From an uncultured Bacteroides sp. (GTDB taxonomy: Bacteria > Bacteroidota > Bacteroidia > Bacteroidales > UBA932): a DNA stretch of 64,000 bases. The stretch is taken from NCBI GenBank assembly GCA_900546925.1, contig UREV01000010.1, positions 20,728 to 84,727 on the forward strand, read 5' to 3'. A program made the translations under genes and the position numbers. This document shows positions 1 through 7,681 of this stretch, one piece after another (the stretch's first letter is position 1; each line of letters opens with the position of its first letter). The notes beneath the pieces were generated by a model. It was given only the letters and a program-made list of their open reading frames with translations, had not been told where the DNA came from and ran no database searches.

Positions 1-291
1 GATGAAACCGCGCAGGCCTACGCTGAGAGAATGAGAAATGCAGGTCTGAAATCCTTCACGTCGTATTATTTGGAGTCCGGTCAGGCTCTTAGAGGAGTAG
101 TAAACTATCAGTTCTCTTCGAACAAATCTCGAAAAGTTACCTTCAACATTCCCGCGGACGAATTCCTCAGGAATCACGAATGCATTATATATGCCTATGT
201 CCTGAACGGGCGTGTCGAGGTGGAAACGACACTGAAGTATCAGGTAATCGACTGGAAGAAAAAAGAAGACGTTAAAATAGATTTCAACTGA
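1..291 (+). CDS. fimbrillin-like surface protein, 3' part only
   Basis: The frame is open to the left edge (reading DETAQAYAER from base 1), so this is the C-terminal 96 residues of a gene cut by the window; the ATG at 31 is probably internal. The tail is beta-rich and ends in YQVIDWKKKEDVKIDFN, which resembles the closing strand of FimA/Mfa-type fimbrillins and anchors (a tyrosine, a tryptophan, then alternating charged and hydrophobic residues). The stop is 2 bases before the start of the next gene, a large fimbrial-type lipoprotein, so the two are almost certainly co-transcribed. Family assignment rests on this short tail and on context, and which fimbrial subunit it is cannot be decided. 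Confidence 0.5.
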   Translation, partial: DETAQAYAERMRNAGLKSFTSYYLESGQALRGVVNYQFSSNKSRKVTFNIPADEFLRNHECIIYAYVLNGRVEVETTLKYQVIDWKKKEDVKIDFN

Positions 292-293
292 TT

Positions 294-3095
294 ATGAAGT
301 TCAGATTTTTACATATTATATTATTGTCCGCAGTAACTCTGTGTACTACATCATGTATATGGGAAAAAGGAACTGATGTTCATGAAGATGATGTCGTAGT
401 GGTTTCCCTGCCAGTGGAGACCCCATCTTCTGAAATCCATTCAGTGGACACCAAGGCGACCGATGCTGAGGAAAGGGCACTGAAAAATCTGTATGTCTAC
501 ATTTTCAATGAAAGTGGAGCCTTGAAAGGTTTTGCAGCTTTCGATAGCGGTCTTGATCAGGCCACCTCAGATACAAAGGGCAAATACGGCACAGTGAAAG
601 TAAAGACCACAGCTGGAAGGTCTTATATCTACGCTGTCGCAAACGTATATCAGGAAGGTACTTATCCGCTGAAAACCACGATGAAGGACGGTATTAAGGA
701 AACTATATCACCTTCTGATGGTCTTCCGATAAATCTTTCGTGGGAAGCTGTAATGGATGGCAACGTGAACTTCACTCGCAAGCAGTTTTTGGCGCTTCCG
801 TTCAACCGTAAACCGGAAACAATTCAGGTCTCCAGTAGCTTCCTGATGACCGGAGCGGCTAACCGTGGTAATGTGGTGAATATCGATAAGAACGGTCGTG
901 TGGAAACTACATCTTCTGGCCATGAAGATATGATCCGACTCACTCGTGTCGTCTCTAAAGTCCGTTTCAATATCGGCATTGCCAGTGGTAAAGTGGGGAA
1001 AAGCTTCAAGGCTGAGAAATACAGCATTGTCAATGTTGCCTGCGTAGGTCCTCTTTTCTCTTCCGATGACGCCGGAATCGAGAAAATATATTCTGTGGAG
1101 CCGGTAAAGACGAATTTCAACACTATATCAGGTATCTTCTCCCCAAATGATGTGGATGCTTCAGGAAGGCAGTTTTTCGAGGTATATCTCCCTGAGAACA
1201 AGCAGAATGCGATTAATAATGTAAGTAAGTGGCACGAACGGGAATCCGACGGGATGTCCATCCCAAAGGTTTTTGTCAATGCCCCTGAGTTCGGGACTTA
1301 TGTAGTTCTCGAAGGTACTTACACGGAACAGACTGCAAGCTACACAAGGGATGCGGCCGTTACATATTTCATTCATCTCGGGGACTGTACTAGGGATGTA
1401 AATGACTATAATGTAGAGAGAAATTCGACATATACGTTCAATATCTCCATTTCCGGTGTGGACAATATCATTGTCGAGGCCAAGCAGGAAAATGATTCGC
1501 AGAAGCAACCTGGAGCGGAGGGTATTGTGATGGAATATGGTACTGCAGGGAAGACACTTTCATTGGACAGCCATTACGAATATATGGTGATGCGTTTCTA
1601 TAAGAACGATATCAAGATGTTGAAGGAGAAGGGGTTAGGCTATGTATATCAGATTTCTGATCTCGGCAATCAGTCTGATGTGATGATGGTGACAGATAAG
1701 GTGACAGGAAACTTGAATGGCGCCACTACTGACTGGGTGGAATTTGCCATAGGTGGCACATATTCATCTTCGGCAACAGAGCGTGGAACTGCGGTAGCTT
1801 ATCCTGGAAAAGGAAAATCTTCTCTCTACGATATCAACACTTTCCTTAAACTGCTCTATGATAATGCTGATGCCACAACTTTCTGGACCGGCGGGGCCAA
1901 GAATAATCCTTACATCGATGTTACCTGTTTTGTCGACGAGAACTATTATCCGTCCAAGTCATGGAACGAGTATGTGAATGATGTCCCTAAGAGAACATTC
2001 TATGTAGCTAACTCGGTCAGTGAAAGTAAGGATAACAGAAGTGTGTATGCCACAGTCGCTTACGGACTTAGTCAGTGTAATATCCAGACTTTCTATGATA
2101 GAGCCCATGCCGGAACTGTAGTTGCCTACGGATGCGAGACTACGAATGATGAGGCAGGGAAGGGCTTCTTGGCGAGTCCGGTTTCCAGTGGAACCGACGA
2201 CTGGAACGGAAGGAACAATCAGATTAGCGATTTGTCGAAGTCTAACTACCGCATTTCATGGAAAGATCTGGCTTCCAACAATAGGTTCTACCGTGCCTGT
2301 ATGTCCAGAAACAGGGATTTGAATGGTGACGGAGTTATAGATGATAATGAGATCCGCTGGTATGCTCCTACGCTCAAACAGTATGCAGGACTTTGGTTGG
2401 GAGAAAGTGTAATCAGTACGGACAGCCGTCTGTTCAACAAGCCTACTTCGATTTTGGGAACCAATCCGTACAATAACACTGCGGGTGGTAACCGTATGAT
2501 ATACTGGACTTCCACAAAAAATCTCTGTGATTATTTTGCGGAAGAGGGTATGGCCACCAATAGTGCCACATCCGGGGAGTGGTCTGCTACTTATCTGAGA
2601 TGTGTGCGCAATCTCCAGTCAGACAATGAAGGCTATGACAAGACTCCGAGCGAATATTATACTCGCACCAAACAGGATGGTTATACGAAACTGTCGCTCG
2701 ATAAAATCGATGCGAGCGCACTGAATGTTTCAGGTGAACAAGGCGAACTGAACAATCATAATGAACGTCAGGATGACAACAAACCTGCAAAAAGTTTCCT
2801 TATCGCATCCGAGATTCTTTCAGGTGCTACAATGCAGAAAGTTGTAGAAGGGACATATACTTGTGCACAGAATTATACATATGACTCAAATTACAAGTGG
2901 CGAGTTCCAAACCAGCGAGAGTTTATCCTGATGTATCTGGAAGATCAGGGGGAAGCGAACAGCACTTGCCGTACGGGTTTCTCAAATTCAAAGTTTCGAT
3001 ATGGCTGGGAATTTAATGGAAGCCTTATAACGATGTGGTATCCGAATGACAAAGGCAAGACCGTCAAAGTTCGTTGTATCAGCGTGTTGCAATGA
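294..3095 (+). CDS. large fimbrial lipoprotein (DUF4906/Mfa-type tip subunit)
   Basis: 933 residues. The N terminus is a lipoprotein signal (basic start, hydrophobic core, TTSC with the lipid-acceptor Cys at about 21), so the product should be exported and lipidated. Residues about 60-90 contain the ALKNLYVYIFN pattern typical of FimA-like subunits. The C-terminal third has DEIRWYAPTLKQYAGLW-like and YLRCVRN segments seen in DUF4906 fimbrial tip proteins, and a second RCIS-type ending at the C terminus. Residues 675-686 read DLNGDGVIDDNE, a perfect 12-residue EF-hand-type calcium loop. It follows the truncated fimbrillin by 2 bases and ends the operon. Probable role: minor or tip component of a type V fimbria. 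The exact subunit is inferred. Confidence 0.62.
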   Translation: MKFRFLHIILLSAVTLCTTSCIWEKGTDVHEDDVVVVSLPVETPSSEIHSVDTKATDAEERALKNLYVYIFNESGALKGFAAFDSGLDQATSDTKGKYGTVKVKTTAGRSYIYAVANVYQEGTYPLKTTMKDGIKETISPSDGLPINLSWEAVMDGNVNFTRKQFLALPFNRKPETIQVSSSFLMTGAANRGNVVNIDKNGRVETTSSGHEDMIRLTRVVSKVRFNIGIASGKVGKSFKAEKYSIVNVACVGPLFSSDDAGIEKIYSVEPVKTNFNTISGIFSPNDVDASGRQFFEVYLPENKQNAINNVSKWHERESDGMSIPKVFVNAPEFGTYVVLEGTYTEQTASYTRDAAVTYFIHLGDCTRDVNDYNVERNSTYTFNISISGVDNIIVEAKQENDSQKQPGAEGIVMEYGTAGKTLSLDSHYEYMVMRFYKNDIKMLKEKGLGYVYQISDLGNQSDVMMVTDKVTGNLNGATTDWVEFAIGGTYSSSATERGTAVAYPGKGKSSLYDINTFLKLLYDNADATTFWTGGAKNNPYIDVTCFVDENYYPSKSWNEYVNDVPKRTFYVANSVSESKDNRSVYATVAYGLSQCNIQTFYDRAHAGTVVAYGCETTNDEAGKGFLASPVSSGTDDWNGRNNQISDLSKSNYRISWKDLASNNRFYRACMSRNRDLNGDGVIDDNEIRWYAPTLKQYAGLWLGESVISTDSRLFNKPTSILGTNPYNNTAGGNRMIYWTSTKNLCDYFAEEGMATNSATSGEWSATYLRCVRNLQSDNEGYDKTPSEYYTRTKQDGYTKLSLDKIDASALNVSGEQGELNNHNERQDDNKPAKSFLIASEILSGATMQKVVEGTYTCAQNYTYDSNYKWRVPNQREFILMYLEDQGEANSTCRTGFSNSKFRYGWEFNGSLITMWYPNDKGKTVKVRCISVLQ

Positions 3096-3278
3096 TCAGT
3101 AGTCTGCCCTCGCTAATCTGCTGAACCACATGCACATTCACAGTCTGAGCATGAAAGTCCTGTGGGTCTCCGATGCCGCGCTAAGCCGAAGCTTGTCGAT
3201 CTGCTCGTTGATGTTAACACCCAAAAGTGTCTGTTTTTAACAAATATGTTACAAATGTGCGAAATAAAGTATCCAGTG
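3096..3278. other. intergenic, no gene seen
   Basis: Non-coding gap between the fimbrial lipoprotein and the promoter of the OmpA gene. A 65-codon open frame at 3162-3359 runs through the ompA promoter and has no recognisable protein features, so it is not called. No convincing terminator hairpin follows the fimbrial gene. Confidence 0.5.
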
Positions 3279-3309
3279 TTGATTTTTTCGCATCGATATT
3301 ATATCTTTG
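3279..3309 (+). promoter_or_regulatory. Bacteroidota-type promoter for ompA gene
   Basis: A TTG at 3279-3281 and TATCTTTG at 3302-3309 (consensus TAnnTTTG) are separated by 20 bases, the usual spacing for Bacteroidota sigma-ABfr promoters. The predicted transcript start is near 3316, giving a leader of about 50 nt before the ATG at 3365. Confidence 0.65.
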
Positions 3310-3364
3310 TAGTTCTAAAAAGAGGGAAATATATTTTTGTATCAGTATATAAGAGTTAAAGAGT

Positions 3365-4516
3365 ATGAAAACAAAACTGTTCATTGGTGCGCTTGCCGTT
3401 ATGGCGAGTGTACTTGTTGCAAGTCCGGCTTCTGCTCAGGAGAATGGCAACAGAGATGAGAATGGAAAAGTAGTTCGTGGTCCATACGAGACCAACCGCT
3501 TCGGAGACAACTGGTTTGTTGGTGCTGGTGCCGGTGTAAACTCATTTGTTACAAAGCGTGGTGCTTCACCTAAGTTCGGTGTTGCCGTAGACGTAAATTT
3601 TGGAAAATGGATTACCCCTACGATCGGAGGTAGACTCGGATGGAAAGGTATCAATGACAAGGTAGGCGTAAAGGACGGATATTCAGTAGTAGATGAGAAA
3701 TTCAGCTACAACACTGTTCATGCTGATCTCCTCTGGAATGTCTCCAACGCATTCGGTGGTTATAAAGAGACCAGGACTTGGAATGTAATTCTCTATCCTT
3801 CAGTATCTTTCATTCATGCTTCAGGTAATAATGAGCTTGGTGCAGGTGCAGGTATGTTGAACAACTTCCGTCTTAGCGACAGAGTGAATCTCTTCGTAGA
3901 CCTCTCAGTTATGGGAACGAAGGCAGGTATTTCCAGAGTTGAGCCTCTTCCTTCACGTTTCGGATTCGTTCCTTCTGCATCAGTCGGTGTATCTGTAAAC
4001 CTTGGCAAGACTGGTTTCAAACGTCATTCTTCCGTAGTTCCTGCTGTTATTCCTGTTCCATTCACAGAGGCTCAGTATAACGAGCTTAAGGACAGAGTTC
4101 AGGTTCTCGAGAAAGAGAACAAGGATCTCAAGGCACAGATCGAAGAGCTTAAGAATGCTAAGCCTGATACAGTTACCGTTTCCAAGGCCGGTGACCTCGT
4201 ATCTCCTGCAACTCTCTACTTTGAAATCGGTAACACAGAGCTTTCAGAGCGTGAGAAGGCACATCTCGAGTTCTACGTGAAGAATATTCTCGAGCAGGCT
4301 CCTGAGAAGGTATTTGTCCTCACAGGTTCTGCTGATAAGACTACCGGTACAGCAAAACGTAACCAGTATCTTTCTGAGCAGCGTGTAAACAATGTGAAGA
4401 AGCTCCTCGTAGAAAAGTATGGTATCGCAGAGGATCACCTCGTAGTTAAAGCTGAGGGTTCTTCCAACAATAGATTCGGTTCTGCAGTTCTCAACAGAGT
4501 TGTGACAATCGAATAA
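3365..4516 (+). CDS. OmpA-family outer membrane protein
   Basis: 383 residues. A clear signal peptide ends at PASAQ (about 25). Residues about 45-225 form alternating beta-strands with Gly and aromatic residues, an eight-stranded OmpA-like barrel. Residues about 235-262 (LKDRVQVLEKENKDLKAQI) form a coiled coil. The last ~110 residues are the peptidoglycan-binding OmpA domain, with the GSADKTTGTAKRNQYLSEQR signature where the helix carries the conserved Asn-x-x-Leu-Ser-x-x-Arg pattern. It should tie the outer membrane to the cell wall and be abundant: it has a strong promoter, its own terminator, and the codon usage of a highly expressed gene. It is transcribed alone. Confidence 0.9.
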   Translation: MKTKLFIGALAVMASVLVASPASAQENGNRDENGKVVRGPYETNRFGDNWFVGAGAGVNSFVTKRGASPKFGVAVDVNFGKWITPTIGGRLGWKGINDKVGVKDGYSVVDEKFSYNTVHADLLWNVSNAFGGYKETRTWNVILYPSVSFIHASGNNELGAGAGMLNNFRLSDRVNLFVDLSVMGTKAGISRVEPLPSRFGFVPSASVGVSVNLGKTGFKRHSSVVPAVIPVPFTEAQYNELKDRVQVLEKENKDLKAQIEELKNAKPDTVTVSKAGDLVSPATLYFEIGNTELSEREKAHLEFYVKNILEQAPEKVFVLTGSADKTTGTAKRNQYLSEQRVNNVKKLLVEKYGIAEDHLVVKAEGSSNNRFGSAVLNRVVTIE

Positions 4517-4539
4517 TTCATTAGAAAAACTAAATCCCG

Positions 4540-4579
4540 GGCCCGAGAAATGGAAACATTTCCCGGGCCTAATTTTTTT
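4540..4579 (+). terminator. rho-independent terminator after ompA gene
   Basis: Stem GGCCCGAGAAATG (4540-4552) pairs with CATTTCCCGGGCC (4557-4569) with one mismatch and a GAAA loop, followed by TAATTTTTTT. Located 24 bases after the stop codon. Confidence 0.9.
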
Positions 4580-4635
4580 ACATGGCAAAGTTACGTCGCC
4601 GAGTCTCCGCCGGTATCACCGTGCGCCGGCGCTAC

Positions 4636-4686
4636 TAATCACCGCCCGTCGTCACCATGATTCTCAGCGCCATTAATCACCGCCCG
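4636..4686 (+). repeat. two-copy GC-rich direct repeat, 38-bp period
   Basis: TAATCACCGCCCG occurs at 4636-4648 and again at 4674-4686, each preceded by a GCGCYA-like stretch and followed by YCG. The unit lies between the ompA terminator and the aguA promoter, in a stretch much more GC-rich than its surroundings. A degenerate third TATCACCG is seen just upstream. Function unknown. Confidence 0.55.
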
Positions 4687-4729
4687 CCGGCGAATACTGC
4701 CATGTCACCTGCTTCCCGGAAGTCGTGTG

Positions 4730-4760
4730 TTGTATTCCCCAACAGATTTTTGTATTTTTG
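4730..4760 (+). promoter_or_regulatory. promoter of aguAB
   Basis: TTG at 4730-4732 and TATTTTTG at 4753-4760, with 20 bases between, match the Bacteroidota consensus. Transcription would start near 4767, which rules out the upstream GTG at 4727 as the aguA start and supports the ATG at 4796. Confidence 0.65.
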
Positions 4761-4795
4761 CAGGATATAATAATATAGAATATAACCGATACGAA

Positions 4796-5839
4796 ATGAG
4801 ACTTCCTGCTGAATGGGAAAAACAAGGCGCTGTCCAGCTGACATGGCCTGATGATACTACACCGTGGTACGAACTGGAAAAAGTTCAGGAATGCTATGCG
4901 CAGATTGCTGCAGCTGTCCTCGAACATGAATCCCTGTTGATAGTCACCACCTCCATACCAGAAACCTCAGCGCGACTGGCGCAAATCGCCGATGAAAAAG
5001 GACTGAACATCGACATTGACAAAATCCACTTTTGCGAATGCCCGATAAACGATACCTGGGCGCGCGATCACGGCGCCATCTCAGTCTATGGTGACAATGG
5101 TGAAAAATACCTTTATGACTTCGTGTTTAACGGATGGGGCCTGAAATTCGCTTCCGACAAGGATAATCAGATCACCAAAACCGTCTTCTTTGCCAACATG
5201 TTTGCGGAAGATGTCGCATGCGTCGACATGAGACCATTCGTACTCGAAGGGGGTAGTATCGACACAGACGGACAGGGGACACTCATCACCACCCGCGAAT
5301 GCCTCTGCTCATTGAATCGAAACGAGTACCTTACGCAGGAAGAGATCGAGGGCGAACTCAAACAGGCATTCGGACTCGAACGCGTGATCTGGCTCGAGCA
5401 CGGCGGAATCGCAGGCGATGACACCGACAGCCACGTTGACATCCTCGCACGCTTCTGCGATGCCGACACTATCGCCTACACCCAGTGCGAAGACGAATCC
5501 GACGAAAACTGGCCTGAACTTCATGCTATGGAGCAGCAGCTCAAAACTCTGAAAACACTTGACGGTAAGCCATATAAACTCGTTCCGCTCCCACTTCCGG
5601 ACGCACTTTATCTGGACGACTACAGACTTCCGGGCTCCTACGCTAACTTCTTGATTATAAACGGCGCCGTCCTCGTTCCTGGCTCAGGCTCCGCGAAAGA
5701 TGAAATCGTACGCGAAAGACTCCAGGCGGTCTTCCAGGACAGAACAGTGAAAATAATAGACTGCCGTCCACTTCTTTCAGGACATGGCGGACTGCACTGT
5801 GTCACTATGCAGTTCCCTGAAGGCTGGCTGGCAGAATAA
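4796..5839 (+). CDS. aguA: agmatine deiminase
   Basis: Hydrolyses agmatine to N-carbamoylputrescine and ammonia in the cytoplasm, a step of putrescine synthesis from arginine. 347 residues from the ATG at 4796, the family's usual length. It belongs to the peptidyl-arginine-deiminase/guanidine-transferase fold: WARDHGAI (catalytic Asp region), LEGGSIDTDGQGTL, GDDTDSHVD with the catalytic His, and a C-terminal GHGGLHC whose Cys335 is the nucleophile. The in-frame GTG at 4727 lies inside the promoter and is rejected as start. N-carbamoylputrescine amidase follows 20 bases downstream, so the pair forms one pathway operon. Confidence 0.93.
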   Translation: MRLPAEWEKQGAVQLTWPDDTTPWYELEKVQECYAQIAAAVLEHESLLIVTTSIPETSARLAQIADEKGLNIDIDKIHFCECPINDTWARDHGAISVYGDNGEKYLYDFVFNGWGLKFASDKDNQITKTVFFANMFAEDVACVDMRPFVLEGGSIDTDGQGTLITTRECLCSLNRNEYLTQEEIEGELKQAFGLERVIWLEHGGIAGDDTDSHVDILARFCDADTIAYTQCEDESDENWPELHAMEQQLKTLKTLDGKPYKLVPLPLPDALYLDDYRLPGSYANFLIINGAVLVPGSGSAKDEIVRERLQAVFQDRTVKIIDCRPLLSGHGGLHCVTMQFPEGWLAE

Positions 5840-5859
5840 ACATTAAAAATCATACAATT

Positions 5860-6747
5860 ATGTCTAAGATACTTAAAGTAGGAATGGTGCAGCAGTCTTG
5901 TGGAAAAGACATTGCCGCAAATATAGACAAACTCGAACTCAATATACGTGACTGCGCCGCTAAGGGTGCACAACTCGTTGTTCTCCAGGAACTTCACAAT
6001 AGCGTATACTTCTGCCAGACAGAAGAAGCCTCTATCTGTGACCTCGCAGAACCGATTCCGGGACCATCTACCGACCGCTTCGGAGCCCTCGCCAAAGAAC
6101 TCGGAGTCGTAATCGTCCTTTCACTCTTCGAAAGACGCGCACCGGGAATCTATCATAACACCGCAGTCGTAATGGAAAAAGACGGAACCATCGCCGGCAA
6201 ATACCGCAAGATGCACATCCCTGACGATCCATGCTTCTACGAGAAATTCTACTTCACCCCAGGAGACCTCGGCTTCGAGCCGATCCAGACCTCGGTCGGA
6301 AACCTCGGTGTTCTTGTTTGTTGGGATCAATGGTACCCCGAAGGAGCCAGAATCATGGCCATGAACGGCGCAGATCTCCTGATTTACCCTACAGCCATCG
6401 GCGGCGTAGGAACAGACTGTAAGGAAGAACAGGCTATGCAGAGACAGGCTTGGCAGCTCGTACAGCGTGGACATGCTGTAGCTAACGGATTGCCAGTCAT
6501 TACAGTAAACCGCGTAGGCCACGAGGATGACCCGTCGGGAAACACCATCGGACTTGACTTCTGGGGATACTCATTCGCAGCAGGTGCCCAGGGAGAAATC
6601 CTCGCACAGTTCGACACTGAACACGAAGAAAACAAAGTAGTCGATATCGACATGGACCGCACAGAATACGTCCGTAGAGGATGGCCATTCTTCCGCGACA
6701 GAAGAATCGACGCTTATGATCCTATCCTCAAAAGATTCGGCAAATAG
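5860..6747 (+). CDS. aguB: N-carbamoylputrescine amidase
   Basis: Nitrilase-superfamily amidase of 295 residues that converts N-carbamoylputrescine to putrescine, CO2 and ammonia. The catalytic triad is visible: Glu44 in LQELHN, Lys117 in YRKMHIPDDP and Cys154 in VLVCWDQWYPE. The CWDQWYPE motif and the length are typical of plant-type and bacterial AguB rather than of generic nitrilases. Co-transcribed with aguA. It ends 3 bases before the end of the convergent HAD gene, leaving no space for a conventional terminator between them. Confidence 0.93.
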   Translation: MSKILKVGMVQQSCGKDIAANIDKLELNIRDCAAKGAQLVVLQELHNSVYFCQTEEASICDLAEPIPGPSTDRFGALAKELGVVIVLSLFERRAPGIYHNTAVVMEKDGTIAGKYRKMHIPDDPCFYEKFYFTPGDLGFEPIQTSVGNLGVLVCWDQWYPEGARIMAMNGADLLIYPTAIGGVGTDCKEEQAMQRQAWQLVQRGHAVANGLPVITVNRVGHEDDPSGNTIGLDFWGYSFAAGAQGEILAQFDTEHEENKVVDIDMDRTEYVRRGWPFFRDRRIDAYDPILKRFGK

Positions 6748-6750
6748 GAA

Positions 6751-7578
6751 TTACATCATTTTCAGAACGTAGTCTGCCTTTATCTTATCGATAATGTTGC
6801 AGACTACTTTGAATGTACGGCTATAGTGAGAGTAATTGGCAGGTGTGATGAAATGCACGCGACCCTGCTTGAGAAGTTTCTCCGCTACAGCCTTTTTCTG
6901 TTCATTCTCAGGATTATACACTGCGATGGAATGCCCGCCGAACATACTTACAATCTTCATGCAAGGCACATCAGTCTCACCATCACCCACATAAATCATC
7001 TGAGTGAACGGAATCCTCTTCTTGTCCTCCGCCATACTCTCATTGACCTCCTTGGTATCCCTCGCGCTGAAAATTCCCTTGTTTATCTTGAAAAGAAACT
7101 GCGTCTTCGCCGTATAATCCACAGCGATGCCTGGCCACTCAGCCTCGCCCTTCGCATCATACAGGAACGAACTCGCGAAAATGTGCTTGAACTCCTTGGC
7201 GATAGGGCAGCCCTCGATGATCTCCTTCAGCCCTGAAGAATTTATATAATGCTCCACCCTGACACCTTGGCGCTGTCCATATTCATTGACCAGATCGAAC
7301 CAGCTGCCGAGCCCCTCGAACAACTTGATATCCTTGCCGAACTTCTTGAACTCGCTGCGCCTCAATCTGATACCTTTTAACTTTGCCTCATCGAACATGA
7401 GCTTCATATACGCCAAAATATTGCTCGCGTCCTGTCCCGTGGCGATGCGGTTGCTCATCTCCCAGAACTCCTCAGGAGTCTTTCCGACAGCCTGGATGAA
7501 CCCGAATTCCTGCATGTTTCCCGGCGACAAAGTCCCGTCGAAATCGTAAATCAGTGCGACGATAGGTTTTCTTTTCAT
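6751..7578 (-). CDS. HAD-superfamily phosphatase
   Basis: 275 residues. Motif I is DFDGTL near residue 13 with the nucleophilic Asp. A helical cap follows, motif II is probably the INSSG segment (about 113-117), and motif IV is YVGDGETDVPCM (about 197-208). This is a complete haloacid-dehalogenase-like hydrolase of a kind common in Bacteroidota. The substrate cannot be told from sequence. It is transcribed alone on the minus strand, tail to tail with aguB, and its start region is divergent from the acyl-CoA synthetase gene. Confidence 0.8.
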   Translation of the reverse strand: MKRKPIVALIYDFDGTLSPGNMQEFGFIQAVGKTPEEFWEMSNRIATGQDASNILAYMKLMFDEAKLKGIRLRRSEFKKFGKDIKLFEGLGSWFDLVNEYGQRQGVRVEHYINSSGLKEIIEGCPIAKEFKHIFASSFLYDAKGEAEWPGIAVDYTAKTQFLFKINKGIFSARDTKEVNESMAEDKKRIPFTQMIYVGDGETDVPCMKIVSMFGGHSIAVYNPENEQKKAVAEKLLKQGRVHFITPANYSHYSRTFKVVCNIIDKIKADYVLKMM

Positions 7579-7633
7579 ATCCTTTCCTCTGTAATATAGA
7601 CGTATATATGCAACTTCTTTGCTTGCACGTTCA

Positions 7634-7641
7634 CAAATATA
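7634..7641 (-). promoter_or_regulatory. possible -7 box for the HAD gene
   Basis: The minus strand reads TATATTTG, matching TAnnTTTG, 55 bases before the HAD start. No good -33 TTG is seen at the expected distance, so this is a tentative call. Confidence 0.35.
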
Positions 7642-7653
7642 ACTGAAAGTTAT

Positions 7654-7661
7654 TAAATTTG
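7654..7661 (+). promoter_or_regulatory. possible -7 box for the acyl-CoA synthetase gene
   Basis: TAAATTTG at 7654-7661 matches TAnnTTTG. It would start transcription near 7668 and so favours the ATG at 7682 over the upstream GTG at 7661. No clear -33 element is present. Confidence 0.4.
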
Positions 7662-7681
7662 TGCATTATCTCAAGTTGAAT

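Noticed and set aside
3162..3359. 65-codon open frame before ompA
   Set aside because: It runs through the ompA promoter and has no signal, domain or plausible codon pattern.
4727..4795. Upstream GTG start for agmatine deiminase
   Set aside because: It lies within the predicted promoter, and the added residues have no family character; the ATG at 4796 gives the normal length.
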